Below, piece by piece: positions 46,061-58,326 of a DNA stretch of 64,000 nucleotides; positions within the stretch are counted from its first letter, which is position 1, and each line of letters starts with the position of its first letter. The notes under the pieces were generated by a model. It saw nothing but the letters and a program-made list of their open reading frames with translations. It was not told the origin of the DNA and ran no database searches. The position numbers and the translations under genes were made by a program. Source of the DNA: Neurospora tetraspora (Eukaryota > Ascomycota > Sordariomycetes > Sordariales > Sordariaceae); contig NW_026944384.1 in the NCBI RefSeq assembly GCF_033439725.1, positions 930,001 through 994,000 of the forward strand, written 5' to 3'.

Positions 46061-47051
46061 CTATAGCTTGCTGGGAATGAAGGAGCCGCCTGACTGCTCA
46101 CCATCCAGGAACAGGTTGACCAAGAACGAAAAGTGATCGGCGTACTGGTACAAAAAGCCGTGTCCAGAGTCGGGGTATAGGTGCAGATACGCGTTCGGTA
46201 GCATTCTGTACATCAGGTAGCTGTTCTCCGTTGGCAAGAGCAAGTCTTGAGACCCTGTTCAAATTGGGCATTAGCATCATAACCCACAATTACTCCCACC
46301 CCCCAGCGGAAAACTCACCATTGGCAATCAGCACCGGGATCTTCAACCCCTTCAGCTTCTTCAGACTACCCTCTCCCATGAACTTGGCAAAAGCAATGCC
46401 CATTCTCTTCGACCCTTCCTTCCCCAAATGCCCCATCATCTCCTTCCTAGCCCCGGCAATCCTCTTCCAACTCTTGTCCCCCTCCGCCCAGCTCTTTTCC
46501 GAACACCGACCGAAGAACCCATTCATAAACGCCTCTTTCTGCTGCTCGACCGTCTGCGCTGCCGCTAGCCTCTGGAAAGCTTCCAGCTCCTGACCCTTAA
46601 ACCTTTTGACTCCCGGCCCATCACTAGGTGTAGTCCCCGCCAACACTAACCTCCTAACCTTCACTTTTCCTCCCGAATACTCTTCCGCAATCAGCGCCAC
46701 CATCTGGGCATTGCATCCACCCATGGAGTACCCAAAGACGTCCACTTGAGGAATCCTCAGAGCGATGAGCAAGTCGACAACGCTTTGTGCCCACTCAGTG
46801 ATAGAAAGAGGAACGGAGCCCTCGGAGCGGCCGACGCCGGGGATGTCTGTGAGGATGACCGGACGTTGGGCGGCGAGAGGGTCGATTAGGGCCGGGTCCC
46901 ATTGGTCCATGGTGCCACGGAAGCCCATGAGCATGACTAGGGGGGTCTTGCCGGAGGAGGAAGGCGAAGGGCCGAGGAGGCGGTACGACATGCGATGGCC
47001 ATCCTTGCCGACGGGCATGAAAAGGTCTTGGGCGGTTGAGAAGGTGGCCAT
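46061..47051 (-). CDS. Alpha/beta hydrolase (haloperoxidase/epoxide-hydrolase fold), 2 exons
   Basis: Exons 47051-46319 and 46254-46061 join in frame to 308 residues; the 64-bp intron has GTGAGT and acceptor AACAG. The fold markers are PLVMLMGFRGTMDQWDPALI (residues 37-56, the HG-like oxyanion turn, here GFRGT), VFGYSMGG at 105-112 with nucleophile Ser109, the acid NGSQDLLLP after the intron, and the base in DSGHGFLYQYADHF. Members hydrolyse esters, lactones or similar; the substrate is not known. ATG 47051 is chosen, but the frame stays open upstream to 47267 and would add a basic leader containing SSATRYRRYSLFRKASL, possibly a mitochondrial presequence. The intron falls just before the catalytic Asp loop. 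Confidence 0.86.
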
Positions 47052-48339
47052 CTTTTTGATCGAGACCGGGTATTGGAGAGAAGCTTTACGAAACAAGCTG
47101 TATCGGCGGTATCTGGTGGCACTTGAGAAGGGATGGGTCGAGTAAGTGAACCCCTGGCTGTCCTGAGAACGACAGCCGAACCCCGCGTCGTGATGCCGTC
47201 GAATGCCGTGTTGCCAAGTACCGAGGATGTTAGCGGGGACCCTAACCCTGGATTTTCGTTCCGTCAATCATGATGCGATTGATCATGGAGAAGGTGTTCA
47301 GATGTTCAATCGTTGCTGAACTTCAGGTAGGGGTATACAGTGTTTCGGATAAGAGAAGAGTCCTCGGAAGGACGAAATCCCATTGTTGCTGCTCATCTTG
47401 GTGTTTTGACACCAATCTTGGGTCCAGGAATTGTGGCTCGTTTGGCAGGTGAATAGTAGCGAGTGTGAGTGGTGGGACGCTGGAGAGATGGAAAGCAGAA
47501 GAAGCCCAGATTACGAGACCTCTATCGGATAAGATAGACAAGTTGAAGTGTTCTATCGAGGAAGGAGCTCAATTGCAGAGTTTTCCTTTTTGGTCTTGGA
47601 GTTGGCAAGAACGTCCAAACTCTGGAAATCTTGTGAGACGCGGGGAGGGGAGCTCCAAACTCGCAGCTGGTCGATGGGTCTTGGCAGTGAATGAGATGGG
47701 ATCTGATGGCGGACTAACAAAGCATCACCATATTAAGCAGAAACTACGTTAGCGTGGAGGCAGTCCGCTAACACTTTCAGTGACACCCCCGCACTACAGT
47801 TTGACCTTCTGTTTGTCCAACATCGAAGGGAACATGCCCCCCTCCCAAAACAACCGAACCTTGTCACAACAAGGAATCCCGTCATCACCACAATGTGGAC
47901 ATCGACAACGATCGGATTACGCGTCCAAAGTCACACGACGCGATATCAACATCAGTATGCAATGCCTTGAAATACGAAAGGACTGCGCCGCCCGTTGGCG
48001 CTTTAGCGACCAGGCTCCAGCTATCCCCCTCCCAATCGCACCACCATTGCGCTTCTCTCGCGGGGGAGTGGGACCCCGGACCGGATTTGAGTCGAGTGCG
48101 GGTGATGTCCTTGCCAAGACGCTGATTCGAGGCCGGCGACCTCGGACCGCGAGCCGACAGCCACGGCCACGGCCGAAAGTCAGCCTCAACTCCCCCGAGT
48201 TCCGATCACGACGACCCCACACCGGACGAGCTGGCAGAGATATAAAAGCTTCCACGCGTCGACATCTACTTCCTAAGCCTCCACCATCATCACAGGCCCA
48301 ATATCATAAGCTTGCGACATTTGCCTTGGCACACTCAAC
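47052..48339. other. Divergent promoter region of two hydrolase genes
   Basis: Shared upstream region of the minus-strand hydrolase and the plus-strand esterase. A TATA box TATAAAA sits at 48241-48247, about 100 bases before the esterase ATG. No further gene is supported. Confidence 0.45.
48241..48247 (+). promoter_or_regulatory. TATA box of the HSL-type esterase gene
   Basis: TATAAAA at 93-99 bases before the ATG at 48340, in a region otherwise GC-rich, which makes it stand out. Confidence 0.6.
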
Positions 48340-49510
48340 ATGACAGACGTCAAGAAGGACGAGTTCAGTTTCGACAAGGTCGATGAGGACCTGAAGGGCT
48401 TCTTCTATGCCCCACCCGGCTATACCGATCACACCTTCAGATCCTCCAGCGGCGTCGAGCTCGGAGTCCGCGTTTGGCCGGCTGAGAACGTGGTCCAGGA
48501 CCCAGCCCCGATTGTGTTCTGGACCCACGGAGGCGGCTTCCTCGGCGGACACCACTTCGTCCCTCTTCCGTGGCTGAGCCCCGGCTTCCGCAAGCGAGGA
48601 TACCACCTTGTTTCTCACAACTACCGTCTCGCTCCTCAAGCCGCATACGATCACCAAGTCGCCGACTCGATCGAGGCTGTCGAATGGTGCCGCAGAAACC
48701 TCCCGTCCATCTTGGGCGAGAGCAAGGTTGACGTCGACCGCTATGTCCTTGTCGGCGAATCCGCTGGTGGTACCCTGGTGACCCTGATGGGCTTGCACTT
48801 GACATCGCCTCCTCCAAGGGCTATCGTCGATGTCTACGGTCTTGTTGATATATGGTACTATGTTAACATGTCCGACCGCACACCTGAGCCATGGAAGGGA
48901 GAGTTCACCGACGAGGAACTAGAGCGCTTCATCAGCGATCGAGACCTGAACAACGTCTTGACGGATGCTTGCTGCTGGAACGAGCAGGAACTACTTCCCG
49001 AAGAAGAGCTCAGAAAGCGTTGGGCGGCCGACATCAAGTACGACAAGCGTTTCCGGATGCAGGCTGAAGCCCACCAGTGGCGCTCCGTACGGGCGTTCCC
49101 GGGTGACGTCCATAAGGCCTTCCTCCACAGCGAGCGATTCCCTGACAAGGCGGAACTGGACAAGTTTATAACGTCTATGGCTCCCCTCAAGGTTCTCCAG
49201 GAGGACAAACTGCGACCTTACCCACCAACCGCATTCCTGCATGGTAGCGCCGACGAGCCCGTTCCCATTCAGCAGAGTTATGACTTGGCCGCTACGCTCA
49301 GAAAGAGAGGCGTTCCTGTCATTGAGAGATATGAGGAGGGTGAGCCGCACGTATTTGACATAAAATACACGGTAACATTATCTAGATATGCTTACTTTCT
49401 GGCAATTACTGACAAAATAATTGTAGAGCCCTAACGTCCCGGGCTGGGAGACCACCATTCAGCCAGTTCTCGACTTTGTTGACCAGCACGTTGGGATTAA
49501 GAGACAGTAA
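48340..49510 (+). CDS. HSL-family alpha/beta-hydrolase esterase, 2 exons
   Basis: Exons 48340-49371 and 49427-49510 join in frame to 371 residues. The intron of 55 bp begins GTAACA and has branch actgac; without it a false short C-terminus would be read. WTHGGGF at residues 61-67 is the HGGG oxyanion motif of hormone-sensitive-lipase-type esterases, and VLVGESAGG at 136-144 holds nucleophile Ser141. HGSADEPVP near the end carries the Asp, and EGEPHVFD carries the His. The terminal exon SPNVPGWETTIQPVLDFVDQH is the usual last helix. It lacks a signal peptide, so it is an intracellular carboxylesterase/lipase or arylacetamide-deacetylase-like enzyme; the substrate is unknown. Divergent from the hydrolase gene at 46.1-47.05 kb, but the two belong to different families. 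Confidence 0.9.
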
Positions 49511-51390
49511 AATGGAACCCATACGAGATACTTCCAAGTGGCAGACACGATCGGTAATCACCGAATCATACAAATCATGATCAGATACGAATGCGAGCAA
49601 AAAGTTTACCTCCACCCTTTGCATTCGCCCTCTGCATCCACCTTTTGCATCCAGTTCTGTCATAAAAAGAAGGCCGGGCTTGATACTTTCGTCGTTCTTG
49701 CAACCGTTACACTATCGTATTTAGCCGGAACCCCAAATACCGGCGCTCCCATGTGTGCTGGTAGCAGTCAAAACATGCCAAGCCGAAGCCATACTTGTTT
49801 TGATATCCATCACTTCTTGCTCGTCATGGCGGAGGAACACATGACGGCCAGGTTGTTTTCCTTTTGTCCATTCCATTATCCCTTTCTTGATCAGATCCTT
49901 TCCGCTTTGGATACTTCCAGAAGAAGTCCTTCCTTTCGGCTAGGCTAGGGTAACACTTCATCCATCTTCTTCTTCGTCTTCTGGTCCCTCGTCCTGTACA
50001 ACCACGGTTGAAAGAACTCCGGACTCCGGGCTCTGTCAAGACACCGACACGTGGTTCTGCCTCATATAGGAATCCAATAAGTCTCGGTTTGTGGGGCAAC
50101 GTCCCGGAGGATCTTCCAGCTCTACCTAAATCATCCAGCGCCAGCATGGTTTCTCCTCACCTCTATTCTATGTATCTGCTGCTCTCGTATAATGGGGCTT
50201 AAACCTTTCACCCAGCCGGATCAAGTCTGTGTCCATGACCACAACATTCTATCCATCCATATCTTTGCTCAATTTTCATGCTGAAAGTTCTCAGTCAAAT
50301 ATCATCTCATCGCGCCACCGCTCCTGTTTTTGTCGTTCTATCCACCGAATGCACCTGGCCTAGGAGGTTAACATGCCATTCGCTACAACAAATCTTGTAC
50401 ATGATTCCAACCTCCGGAGTCGTTCATGCTTGAAGTCACACCTCACAAACAACCTGGAAAGAAACACCATGGCTTGGTGACATCGTTTCTTGGCACGATA
50501 TTCCAGACACCAGAAACCGGGGCTGGTGTGTTTTTGACTTCCACACTTCGGAACGTCTTCTGCCGACGTGAATGCTACCTACCCCAGATATTTCACGCCA
50601 ACAAGCCCAATTCGATCAAAGTGTTACATCAACTTCACCCAAAATGGAGTTATCAGCTCTGGATATACCGTAGAACATGGTAGACCCTAGATGCTCGACT
50701 TCCAGTGAAGACTTCACTCCTTTGTCCCTCCTGCTCGTTCTTCCGGGACACTTCGGGGTACTTCTATGAGCAAATAGCTTGCTTCTCACGTTCAAAGAAA
50801 TTTTTGGAAAGTCTATCATAAGCTTAGACGTTCGGCGGCGCAAAGTTAACCTGCCCAAACAATACATCACTTGCAACAGCCTTATCTCCAGACCACCAGA
50901 TTAGACCGACTACCAGGTACCTACACCAACATGATCACACGAGTATGAAGACATCTTCTATCAGTGTCACCTACTTCTACTCGAGCTAAATGTGTCCAGC
51001 GCAATATTAGCCTAAAAACATCCGGGGACAACGCTGAAGTTGAGGCTCAGTCTACACGCATGAAGCACATGGCTTGATCCGTCCCTCCCAGTGCCCGTAA
51101 CAAGGAAAGCCACGAGTGGGAGAGTAGCATGCATTGGACAATACCGGAGCTACTACACTAGTGTGGAGAAGGCAGCCATAACACCATATTCGTTGGTTGA
51201 ACCAGATTTCCAAAGAACATCACGATGGCAAGCGGATCTGTGTCAGAATCCAGTATCCGGGTTAGCATCAATGAGGCTTCGCAAAGATATAGTGTCTATA
51301 TATTGCCCGGTCGTCATGACCTCAACGATGCTTGATGTTCCTGGTTGATAGTCAGCAGCCTTTGTGTCTTCTCTTCTCTCATCTTTGACA
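49511..51390. other. Intergenic, about 1.9 kb
   Basis: Short overlapping frames only. The interval is the upstream region of the glucuronoyl esterase gene. I saw no gene. Confidence 0.4.
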
Positions 51391-52851
51391 ATGCTGTCTC
51401 CAGCTCAGGCCTCCGCTCTTTTCGTTGCCCTCGGCGCCGTCGGCGTTACGGCCCAAACACAAAGCCTCTGGGACCAATGCGGCGGTATTGGCTGGAGTGG
51501 TGCTACTACTTGCGCCTCCGGGTCGTACTGCTTCCACCAGAATGACTGGTATTACCAGTGCATTCCTGGCACAGGACCTACAACGGCCGCTCCTGCTCAA
51601 CCTACCACCACCGCTCAACCTACAACCACACTGATCAGTACCACCAAGGCGCCCACCTCTTCATCTTCGACGGCGGCTGCCCCGTCACCAACCACATCCG
51701 TCCCCTCCGGTGGTGGTGGTGGTGGTGGTGGTGGTGGTGGTGTCTGCCCTAACGTTCCAAGCAGCCTCGGCGCATCGGTCTCAACCCTTCCTGACCCCTT
51801 CACTTTCGCCGGAGGCCAAAAGGTCACCAACCGCGACGATTGGGCCTGCCGTCAAGCCGAAATCAAGGCTATTTTCGAAAAATACGAGCTCGGCACCCTC
51901 CCCGCCAAGCCCACTGTCTCCGCCAGCTACTCCGGCAGTACCCTCAGCATCACCGCCTCCACCGGCGGCAAGTCCATCTCCTTCTCCGTCACCATCAACA
52001 AGCCGTCTGGGTCTGGCCCCTTCCCGGCCATCATCAGCTACGGCTCCTACGGCGCTAGCATCCCCGTCCCCTCGGGCGTCGCCACCATCCTCTTCAACAA
52101 CGACGACATCGCCGCCCAGACAGATGGCTCCTCGCGCGGCAAGGGCAAGTTCTACGACCTCCATGGTTCTTCGCACTCCGCCGGTGCCCTCACCGCCTGG
52201 GCCTGGGGCGTCTCCCGCATCATCGACGCCCTGGAACTCACCAAGTCGCAAACCAATATCGACCCGGCCCGCATCGGCGTAACGGGCTGTTCCCGCAACG
52301 GCAAGGGCGCCTTTGTGGCGGGCGCGTTCGAGCCGCGCATCGCCCTCACCTTGCCCCAAGAATCCGGCGCCGGCGGCGCTGGCTGCTGGCGCCTTGAAGC
52401 CTGGCAAAATGCCAACGGCTACAACGTGCAAGACGCCAAGGAGATCGTCGGCGAAAACGTCTGGTTCTCGCCTGCCTTCAACTCCTACGTTAACAACGTC
52501 AACCAGCTGCCCTTTGACCACCACCTCCTCGTTTCCCTCGTTGCGCCCCGCGGTCTCTACATCATGGAAAACCCCGATTTCGAGTGGTTGGGCAAGATTT
52601 CTACGTACGGATGCATGGGTGCTGCGCGGAAAAATTATCAGGCGCTGGGAGCGCTGGAGGCGTTTGGGTATAGTCAGGTGGGAGGACATAACCATTGTAG
52701 TTTTCCCAGTGCGCAGTCGAGTGAGTTGAATGCGTTTGTGAGCAAGTATTTGTTGGGTAACAGTGGGACGACTACGGAGGTTTTCAGGACGGATCAGAAT
52801 CTGAACTTTAATATTGAGAGTTGGTGTCCTTGGAGTGTGCCTACTCTTTGA
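51391..52851 (+). CDS. Secreted glucuronoyl methylesterase, CBM1-CE15
   Basis: A single exon of 486 residues. Residues 1-21 are a signal peptide ending VGVTAQ. Residues 25-58 form a fungal CBM1 cellulose-binding module ([20 protein letters not shown], four Cys, aromatic plane). A Thr/Pro/Ser linker runs to 106, followed by an 11-Gly run at 107-117 encoded by a GGT microsatellite (51713-51745). The CE15 catalytic domain starts at CPNVPSS. The nucleophile motif GCSRNGKGA has Ser301, the acid is Glu324 in PQESGAGG, and the base lies in GGHNHCSF (His433 or 435). The enzyme cleaves the ester between lignin alcohols and 4-O-methyl-glucuronic acid side chains of xylan outside the cell. ATG 51391 is preferred to an in-frame ATG at 51364, because the signal peptide is then better placed. 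The domain order matches Trichoderma Cip2-type enzymes. Confidence 0.96.
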   Translation: MLSPAQASALFVALGAVGVTAQTQSLWDQCGGIGWSGATTCASGSYCFHQNDWYYQCIPGTGPTTAAPAQPTTTAQPTTTLISTTKAPTSSSSTAAAPSPTTSVPSGGGGGGGGGGGVCPNVPSSLGASVSTLPDPFTFAGGQKVTNRDDWACRQAEIKAIFEKYELGTLPAKPTVSASYSGSTLSITASTGGKSISFSVTINKPSGSGPFPAIISYGSYGASIPVPSGVATILFNNDDIAAQTDGSSRGKGKFYDLHGSSHSAGALTAWAWGVSRIIDALELTKSQTNIDPARIGVTGCSRNGKGAFVAGAFEPRIALTLPQESGAGGAGCWRLEAWQNANGYNVQDAKEIVGENVWFSPAFNSYVNNVNQLPFDHHLLVSLVAPRGLYIMENPDFEWLGKISTYGCMGAARKNYQALGALEAFGYSQVGGHNHCSFPSAQSSELNAFVSKYLLGNSGTTTEVFRTDQNLNFNIESWCPWSVPTL

Positions 52852-53996
52852 GGGGGTGGAGGTATGGCTGTCTTGGACTGAGTGGGAAGAAAGAGGAGTG
52901 GGAGATGACATGACGGGTAAGGGGCAAGGGGTTTGAGGTGGGAGGGAGGAATGGGAATGAGGTTTGAGGGTGCTTGTTGATGATTTCGTGAAGGGGGTCG
53001 AAATGACTTGTACATAATAGCTTGTTTGTATATCAATTGGACATACTTACTTCCATCCATGTCGAGGTTAGATTGTCCATCTTGTGGTTCTTGCAGAGGA
53101 GAAATGGTGTCGAGAAGTATCGGTGCGTCTTTCGTTTGTTGCGAGAAGCATGATCTTCTTCCACACCTCTTATCTGGTGGGACACTGCCGGATTATGTGG
53201 CATTTCCCACTCTCATGAGGTGAAGGAGGAGGCAGAGCGGATTGGAGATTAGCAGTGGACATGGGGACAGGGGCTGGAGTGGAAGTGATGGGGGAAAACA
53301 CTTGGATGTCCTGATAAGGTGATGTGAAGGAGGCAAGCAAAGGTGAAATATGAATGCTCAAGGTGTTGAGTGACGGAATGGTGAGAAATGCCTGAGTGCT
53401 TACACAAGATTTGTCATGTTTTCTATTCGCCATCGGCAAGCTGAGATTGATCATCGATGCTGTTTTCAAGTTGTGGCCATGGCCTCGATCTCGCGATGTG
53501 AACTCCCGATCAAGTCATCCAGTTGGTGGTGACGGGAAGGATTTGCTGCAAAGGAAAGGGGACGTCGAAATGGCACAGAAGGGTAACTTGCCGTCACCCG
53601 TCGAAAAGGCCAAGCCAGGAGGTGGGCAAGGGGAACACCCGCGAGACACTTCGACTCGGAGATTGGGAGAGGCGAGATGTCGATGATTGATCCTGGACCT
53701 ATAGAGGCTCATCCTGAGGTCGGGTCAGAGTTTCTCGTCAAGATTCAGGGCGACAGTGGCGTCCTCCCGCGCCTTCCATTTGAACAGCAGCCTGCCGCAT
53801 CTCGTCCCCGCGACCCCTTTGCCGGCCGGTCATGGTTACGGGAGGTTGCCGGACAGAATCTGGCAGGAGCGGCAGGCGCGGCAGGCGCGGCAGCTTGAAG
53901 CTTCCGCTTGACGCAGGCACCCGCCCAGAGATGGGACGAATGTGCCCTTCATAAGGACAAACTTCGTGCCCTCCTTCCAACAACAACCACTCAATC
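52852..53996. other. Intergenic between glucuronoyl esterase and tRNA-Glu
   Basis: No supportable gene. A short GC-rich direct repeat (gcaggcgcg) lies at about 53873-53890. Confidence 0.4.
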
Positions 53997-54085
53997 TCCC
54001 ATGTAGTGCAGAGGTTTAGCATACTGGGTTTTCACCTTCCACAGTGGAATCCCCAGAGACCCGGGTTCGAACCCCGGCGTGGGAA
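53997..54085 (+). tRNA. tRNA-Glu(TTC) with 16-nt intron
   Basis: The acceptor TCCCATG pairs with CGTGGGA, with discriminator A. The D arm is GTGC/GCAT, the anticodon stem CTGGG/CCCAG, and the T arm CCGGG-TTCGAAC-CCCGG. The loop begins TT-TTC-A, giving anticodon TTC for GAA. A 16-nt intron follows position 37. A T-rich run follows at 54097-54110. Confidence 0.88.
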
Positions 54086-54462
54086 CTAGCAATATTCTTT
54101 TTGTCTTTTTGTCAAAGACATTCACCTGTCTTGAAAATCCGAACTTGAGCCGCTTGCTGGTGTTGGGGCAGACGTGCCTGCCATTGTGACGAAAAGTGTC
54201 GAGTGTCAGGTTTCTGCATAAACGGAAGGTGCCGACGTCGGTCTCACAGTTCTGCACTTCCTGTGCAGGTACCAGATGCTTGTGCTCGAAGTTTTAGCGG
54301 AAGTTCTCCTGTGTCTTCTCTTCCTTTCTTTTTTCTTCCTGTCGCATCACGACCTCGCCATCACAACAGATATGGACTTCGCAAGCTCCTCTGCTCGGAA
54401 TCTGCGACATCTCATCACTGAGTAGTTTCCTCTCAGCCTTTTCCACTGCCTAAGTTTACGCG

Positions 54463-55266
54463 TCTTGACCTCCCTGCCTCTTCTCAAGTTGGTTGCCCAT
54501 TCCTTCATGGCCGGAAGCGTACCCAGCTACCACGACAACGGACACTCTGCTCCGGCAACCGGCTCCCGCTCTCAATTCCCAAGACCCAAGCAACAATACT
54601 CGCAGTCTCGGCCAAATTATACAGCCAGTCTACAGATGCCACATGCAGTTGGATCACGCCATGAGTCACGGGAGTCGGAAGGCTACGCCGCGACGGATGA
54701 GCCAGAGTGGCAGCCCGAGTCCAGACCCTGACGCTGATCGTGGCTCGCGCCTAATTCACGGTGACCAAAAAGAAAGGCCTGCCTCGCAAACAAGTCCAAG
54801 ACATCTGTGTCTGACGTCCTGTCAAGGATTGCGTAACATTACACAACAGATACTAATTCGGAGCCTCTCATAGGTAGACACCCTTGGAAACACCCCTTTC
54901 CCACCCAACGATTCGCAACCGCCCTCGACCACCGTCCCTCTATTTTCCTCCTCGACCAAGCTAGACTCCTCGCCTGATGCGGTGCGGCTTCCGAGATCTG
55001 TGTTGCCGCGTGCGCAAGTGCAGAGCCAGCGTCATATGCAACTCCGGTCATTCAATCATATCCCATACCGACAAGGGCTTGCGAGTGCGGTATCTGATGT
55101 TGGGCATCGGGTCTTTAACACAGTAACACAAATAAGCCACACGTTCCTCGCTTCTAGTGGAGCAGTTCTCCTTTTCTACCATTGGCTTGTTTGTACCTTA
55201 TGCGGCTTGTTCTTCACAGTATGGGCTTTCTTCAGCTTCCTCCCTCGCCGGATGATGACACAATAA
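54463..55266 (+). CDS. Possible orphan membrane-protein gene, exon structure unresolved
   Basis: Two stretches look coding. From ATG 54507 the frame MAGSVPSYHDNGHSAPATG runs to 54731, Ser/His/Gln-rich. From an acceptor-like tag at 54871-54873, with branch actaat, the frame VDTLGNTPFPPNDSQPPST runs to 55266. It includes a hydrophobic helix (SSGAVLLFYHWLVCTLCGLF) and ends FLPRRMMTQ, so a single-pass or tail-anchored membrane protein is possible. The two stretches are in different frames, and I found no donor that joins them cleanly. An alternative frame from ATG 54493 is open right up to the acceptor. No family recognised. The call is for coding character, not for the precise model. Confidence 0.35.
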
Positions 55267-57159
55267 TGGCATCTGTATGCTCCTGAGAGGTCCCTTCGAG
55301 ACAGAGACCACAGTGGGCATGGAGATGGCAAACTGTTAAGCAAGATGGCTTGCTTGCAGACGCCCGCAAACCGTGCAACAAAAGACAGTGGGCGAGAAGA
55401 ACACTAGCAGAACATTCGATAACGGTCATGTTTCCCAAGGAAACAAATCAAAAGGTATGTAGGTGAGCACCCTCTTCACATCGTCATTTCGCATGTTTCT
55501 TGCCAAATCCTGTATACGTTCTCCAGTCAGCTCTCTTTTGTTACAACAAAGTGAAGGGCGGAGGCCTAAACCATGGCAGTATCGCTACAGAATTCTGGCC
55601 ATCGACGTACAGCAGATATTATTCGCACACTTCCCAGAAGACTCCTCCTGGCATGCCCACGTCAAGTCTTCAGCAGGCAAAGTTGCCGACCTTGCCGCGT
55701 ACCAGTGGTGCTTGGTGGCTCCCAGAAAGTCATTTATGGATTAGAATCACAAACATTGGTCTTGCAAGTTGTTCTCATAACCATCGTTGAAGGTGTGTCC
55801 CCGTCGCAATTCTGGTGCAGGATTGTCGGCTGCGTCCGTGATGGAAATGTGATTGTTTCGGAAGAGAGCACCAACAGAAGCAAAGTCCCTGATCAGCTTC
55901 TCACCGGCTGAATGGTTGTGGCGGGCAAGGGCTTCTGGAGTCGCCTATGAATCTGCACCTGCAGGGTTTCGGTGTCTTGCATGAGAGACGAGACCCAGAT
56001 ATCCCACTTGCCACGAGCCACCAGAAGCAGATGTATCTGCAAAGAACGAACTTCTAAGCCGGGGAATCATGATCTTTCTCTTAGCCATGACTTTGTCAAG
56101 GAGTTTCCGGTGTCTGTCTTGGGAGATCCTTGAAAAATAGGCATTGGGTTCCGTCAATGTTTCACAGCGTTTCCTTGCTTCTCCCGACATAATATCCTCC
56201 TGATTGGCACTTACTGGTCTTTCTACAAAGCATATTTTTATTGCCAGTGGCATTTTGATTGGTTTTGTGGTGCTCTTGCTAGCCGTCAGTCATCCCCCGA
56301 TGCTTGGCTGGAGTGTCGATGATCTGAACCAAACAAAGTTTGCGAGTAGCGATCCTCCACACGTAGAAACAAATGCTGACTTGGATATAGAGGCGTATTC
56401 TTGAAGGTTGAACGGACGTAGAATTGGCCCTGAATATCGAGTGGACGAGTTCGTACTATGCTCCAATAACAGCACATCGGATTACCACAACCAAATCGAT
56501 TAAGCGCCAGCGTGAGACTGGTGGACTTCTGCCGACTCACTCGTTCAGCTATGGCTTGTGAAACTCTCGACGATTTCCCTTACCAGAGCCGATCACCAGC
56601 AATGTCAGCTGCCGGTCTTGAGGTTTTCTGACCAACCATGCGTTAACACATCCGTGGCCCTGGAGAGCAGCCATGAAGCTGTTCACTGACCACGAGACCT
56701 CCTATGATGAAAACTATGGACTGGAAATAAGGCCAGGATGTGTTTTGAGACAACAACTGCCGCTGGTCACATCCGAAGCCGCACTGGGTATTGCCCTCCG
56801 TCGGCTTCCTCGAGATATTTCGATACCCGGTCTCGCGTGTCTGGAGGTGTGGGAACGCAAGCCACTTGGCCTTGTCTCCGCATCATAATGGTTCGAGGAT
56901 GTTTCGGTTCCGCCTAACTTCATGGAATTTGCAGACCATGGACGTTGTTGGGCATCATCGGTGCGTTAGCGTACCATCCCATCGGTTTCTCGTCGAAGTT
57001 AGGGGAGGATGAGATTGGATTTAAGATGGAGCTCATCTCTGTCATTTCTGATAGATCTTACGGCCCAGAGATCTTCAACTTCAGTGACCCACGCACCTGA
57101 AACCCACGTCCTAATTTGAGGACTTCACCAGCCAAGGTTTCTATCAACTTATCAAGACT
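55267..57159. other. Region with scattered coding-like stretches, unresolved
   Basis: A good intron-like element lies at 55455-55526 (donor gtatgt, acceptor ctccag), followed by an open stretch to about 55790. ATG 56204 begins a 66-codon frame with a membrane helix (HIFIASGILIGFVVLLLAVS). ATG 56673 begins a 71-codon frame MKLFTDHETSYDENYG. A minus-strand frame of 102 codons at 56253-55945 overlaps. None can be joined or assigned. They may be exons of one or two orphan genes, or the remains of decayed genes. Confidence 0.35.
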
Positions 57160-58326
57160 ATGACTTCACACGTGAGTATACAGATCTCATATAATGCCTC
57201 GAGGAACTTGCTGACTTCTTCCAGGGCCATCACTCAAGGTCCACAACCAGCTTGCATGGCGACGGCCATGGTGAAAGACATCACAGAAGCAGCGGCAGAG
57301 AATCCAAGGGCAGCAAATCAGGATCGAAGAGAGGCACCACAGCCCCAAACTCGCAGATACCACCCGAGCCTGTGTCATTCCTGTTCGCAGTGAACGAGTT
57401 CACATTTTCCTTTGACGACAACTCTCCGACTCCTAGGGACCAGTGGAACAACATCCTGCCGCCAGTCACCGGAAATAGCTATCACAGTGCCCCCCAAGTG
57501 CCTGTCTTCCGCTACACCGACGGAAACATCACGCTTGCGGCAGATTATTCTTGGTGGAGATCAGAAGCAGGTCAGCCTGGCGGTATCTACAGACACGTAT
57601 CTGGACATTACATGGGCCATGCTATGGACTACATGGTACACAGTATAGTCTCCTGCTCCGAGTCACCATGCCTGCCTTTTCTTGTCTCTGAAGGAGATGC
57701 GTCACTCTCGAACAGTTGCATGCATTTGACCGGTTGTCACTGTCACGAACTGCCAGGAGACAACGAGCTGATCCATTGGAGGCTACTGCACTTCGACCAC
57801 AAAGATGGCGTTTCGCAAGCGAACGCGGGATATTACGGACATTCATATGTCGCCGGCAGAAAACCGTCCTGGATGCCAGCTTTGGTGCCCAAGGTGTTCG
57901 AAAACCCAAAGGGATCCCAAGTTCCATCGCGGGGCCTCTCCGGGGACGTGTCTATCGTGATAGGCCTGATGGCTTTCCACAGTCCTCCCGGCAATCCGAA
58001 CCGAGTATTCGAGGACCAGTTGTGGTGGCAAAACACATGGCTAGGACCTCGTTCAAGACCAGCGTATTGTAAGATTGCTCACCTCTACGTTGTGTCAGTT
58101 AACTGTCCAGATACTTACAGTTGGCTTAGATACCTCTCCGGGCGTCAACCAGACCCAAGGAGGCGACCCTTCACCTAGGGGCTTTCTTATCCATGTATGC
58201 TTTGATATCGACCCAGCAACAACACCCCCTGATGATATCCCCATGGAGCGCATGAGACACAGTGATAACCTCTCACGTTTTGCAGCTGAAGAAGCGTGGG
58301 TATGGGACACAGTCAGTAGTCACTGA
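57160..58326 (+). CDS. Orphan protein, 3 exons
   Basis: Exon 1 is 57160-57171 (MTSH). The first intron has donor gtgagt and branch gctgac. Exon 2 is 57225-58068, exon 3 58121-58326, giving 353 residues; the second intron (gtaaga ... cttacag) keeps frame and extends the protein by about 65 residues. Exon 3 could instead start after 58129 with the same downstream frame. The N-terminus is basic and Ser/His-rich (HSRSTTSLHGDGHGERHHRS). A hydrophobic/aromatic globular part follows (VSFLFAVNEFTFSFDDN, ADYSWWRSEAGQPGG, RLLHFDHKDGVSQANAGYYG). The end is acidic (FDIDPATTPPDDIPMERM). No family recognised, no signal peptide. Codon bias is weaker than in the housekeeping genes here, consistent with a lineage-specific, lowly expressed gene. 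Confidence 0.62.

Noticed and set aside
51781-52911. 376-codon minus-strand frame
   Set aside because: Antisense shadow of the glucuronoyl esterase gene.
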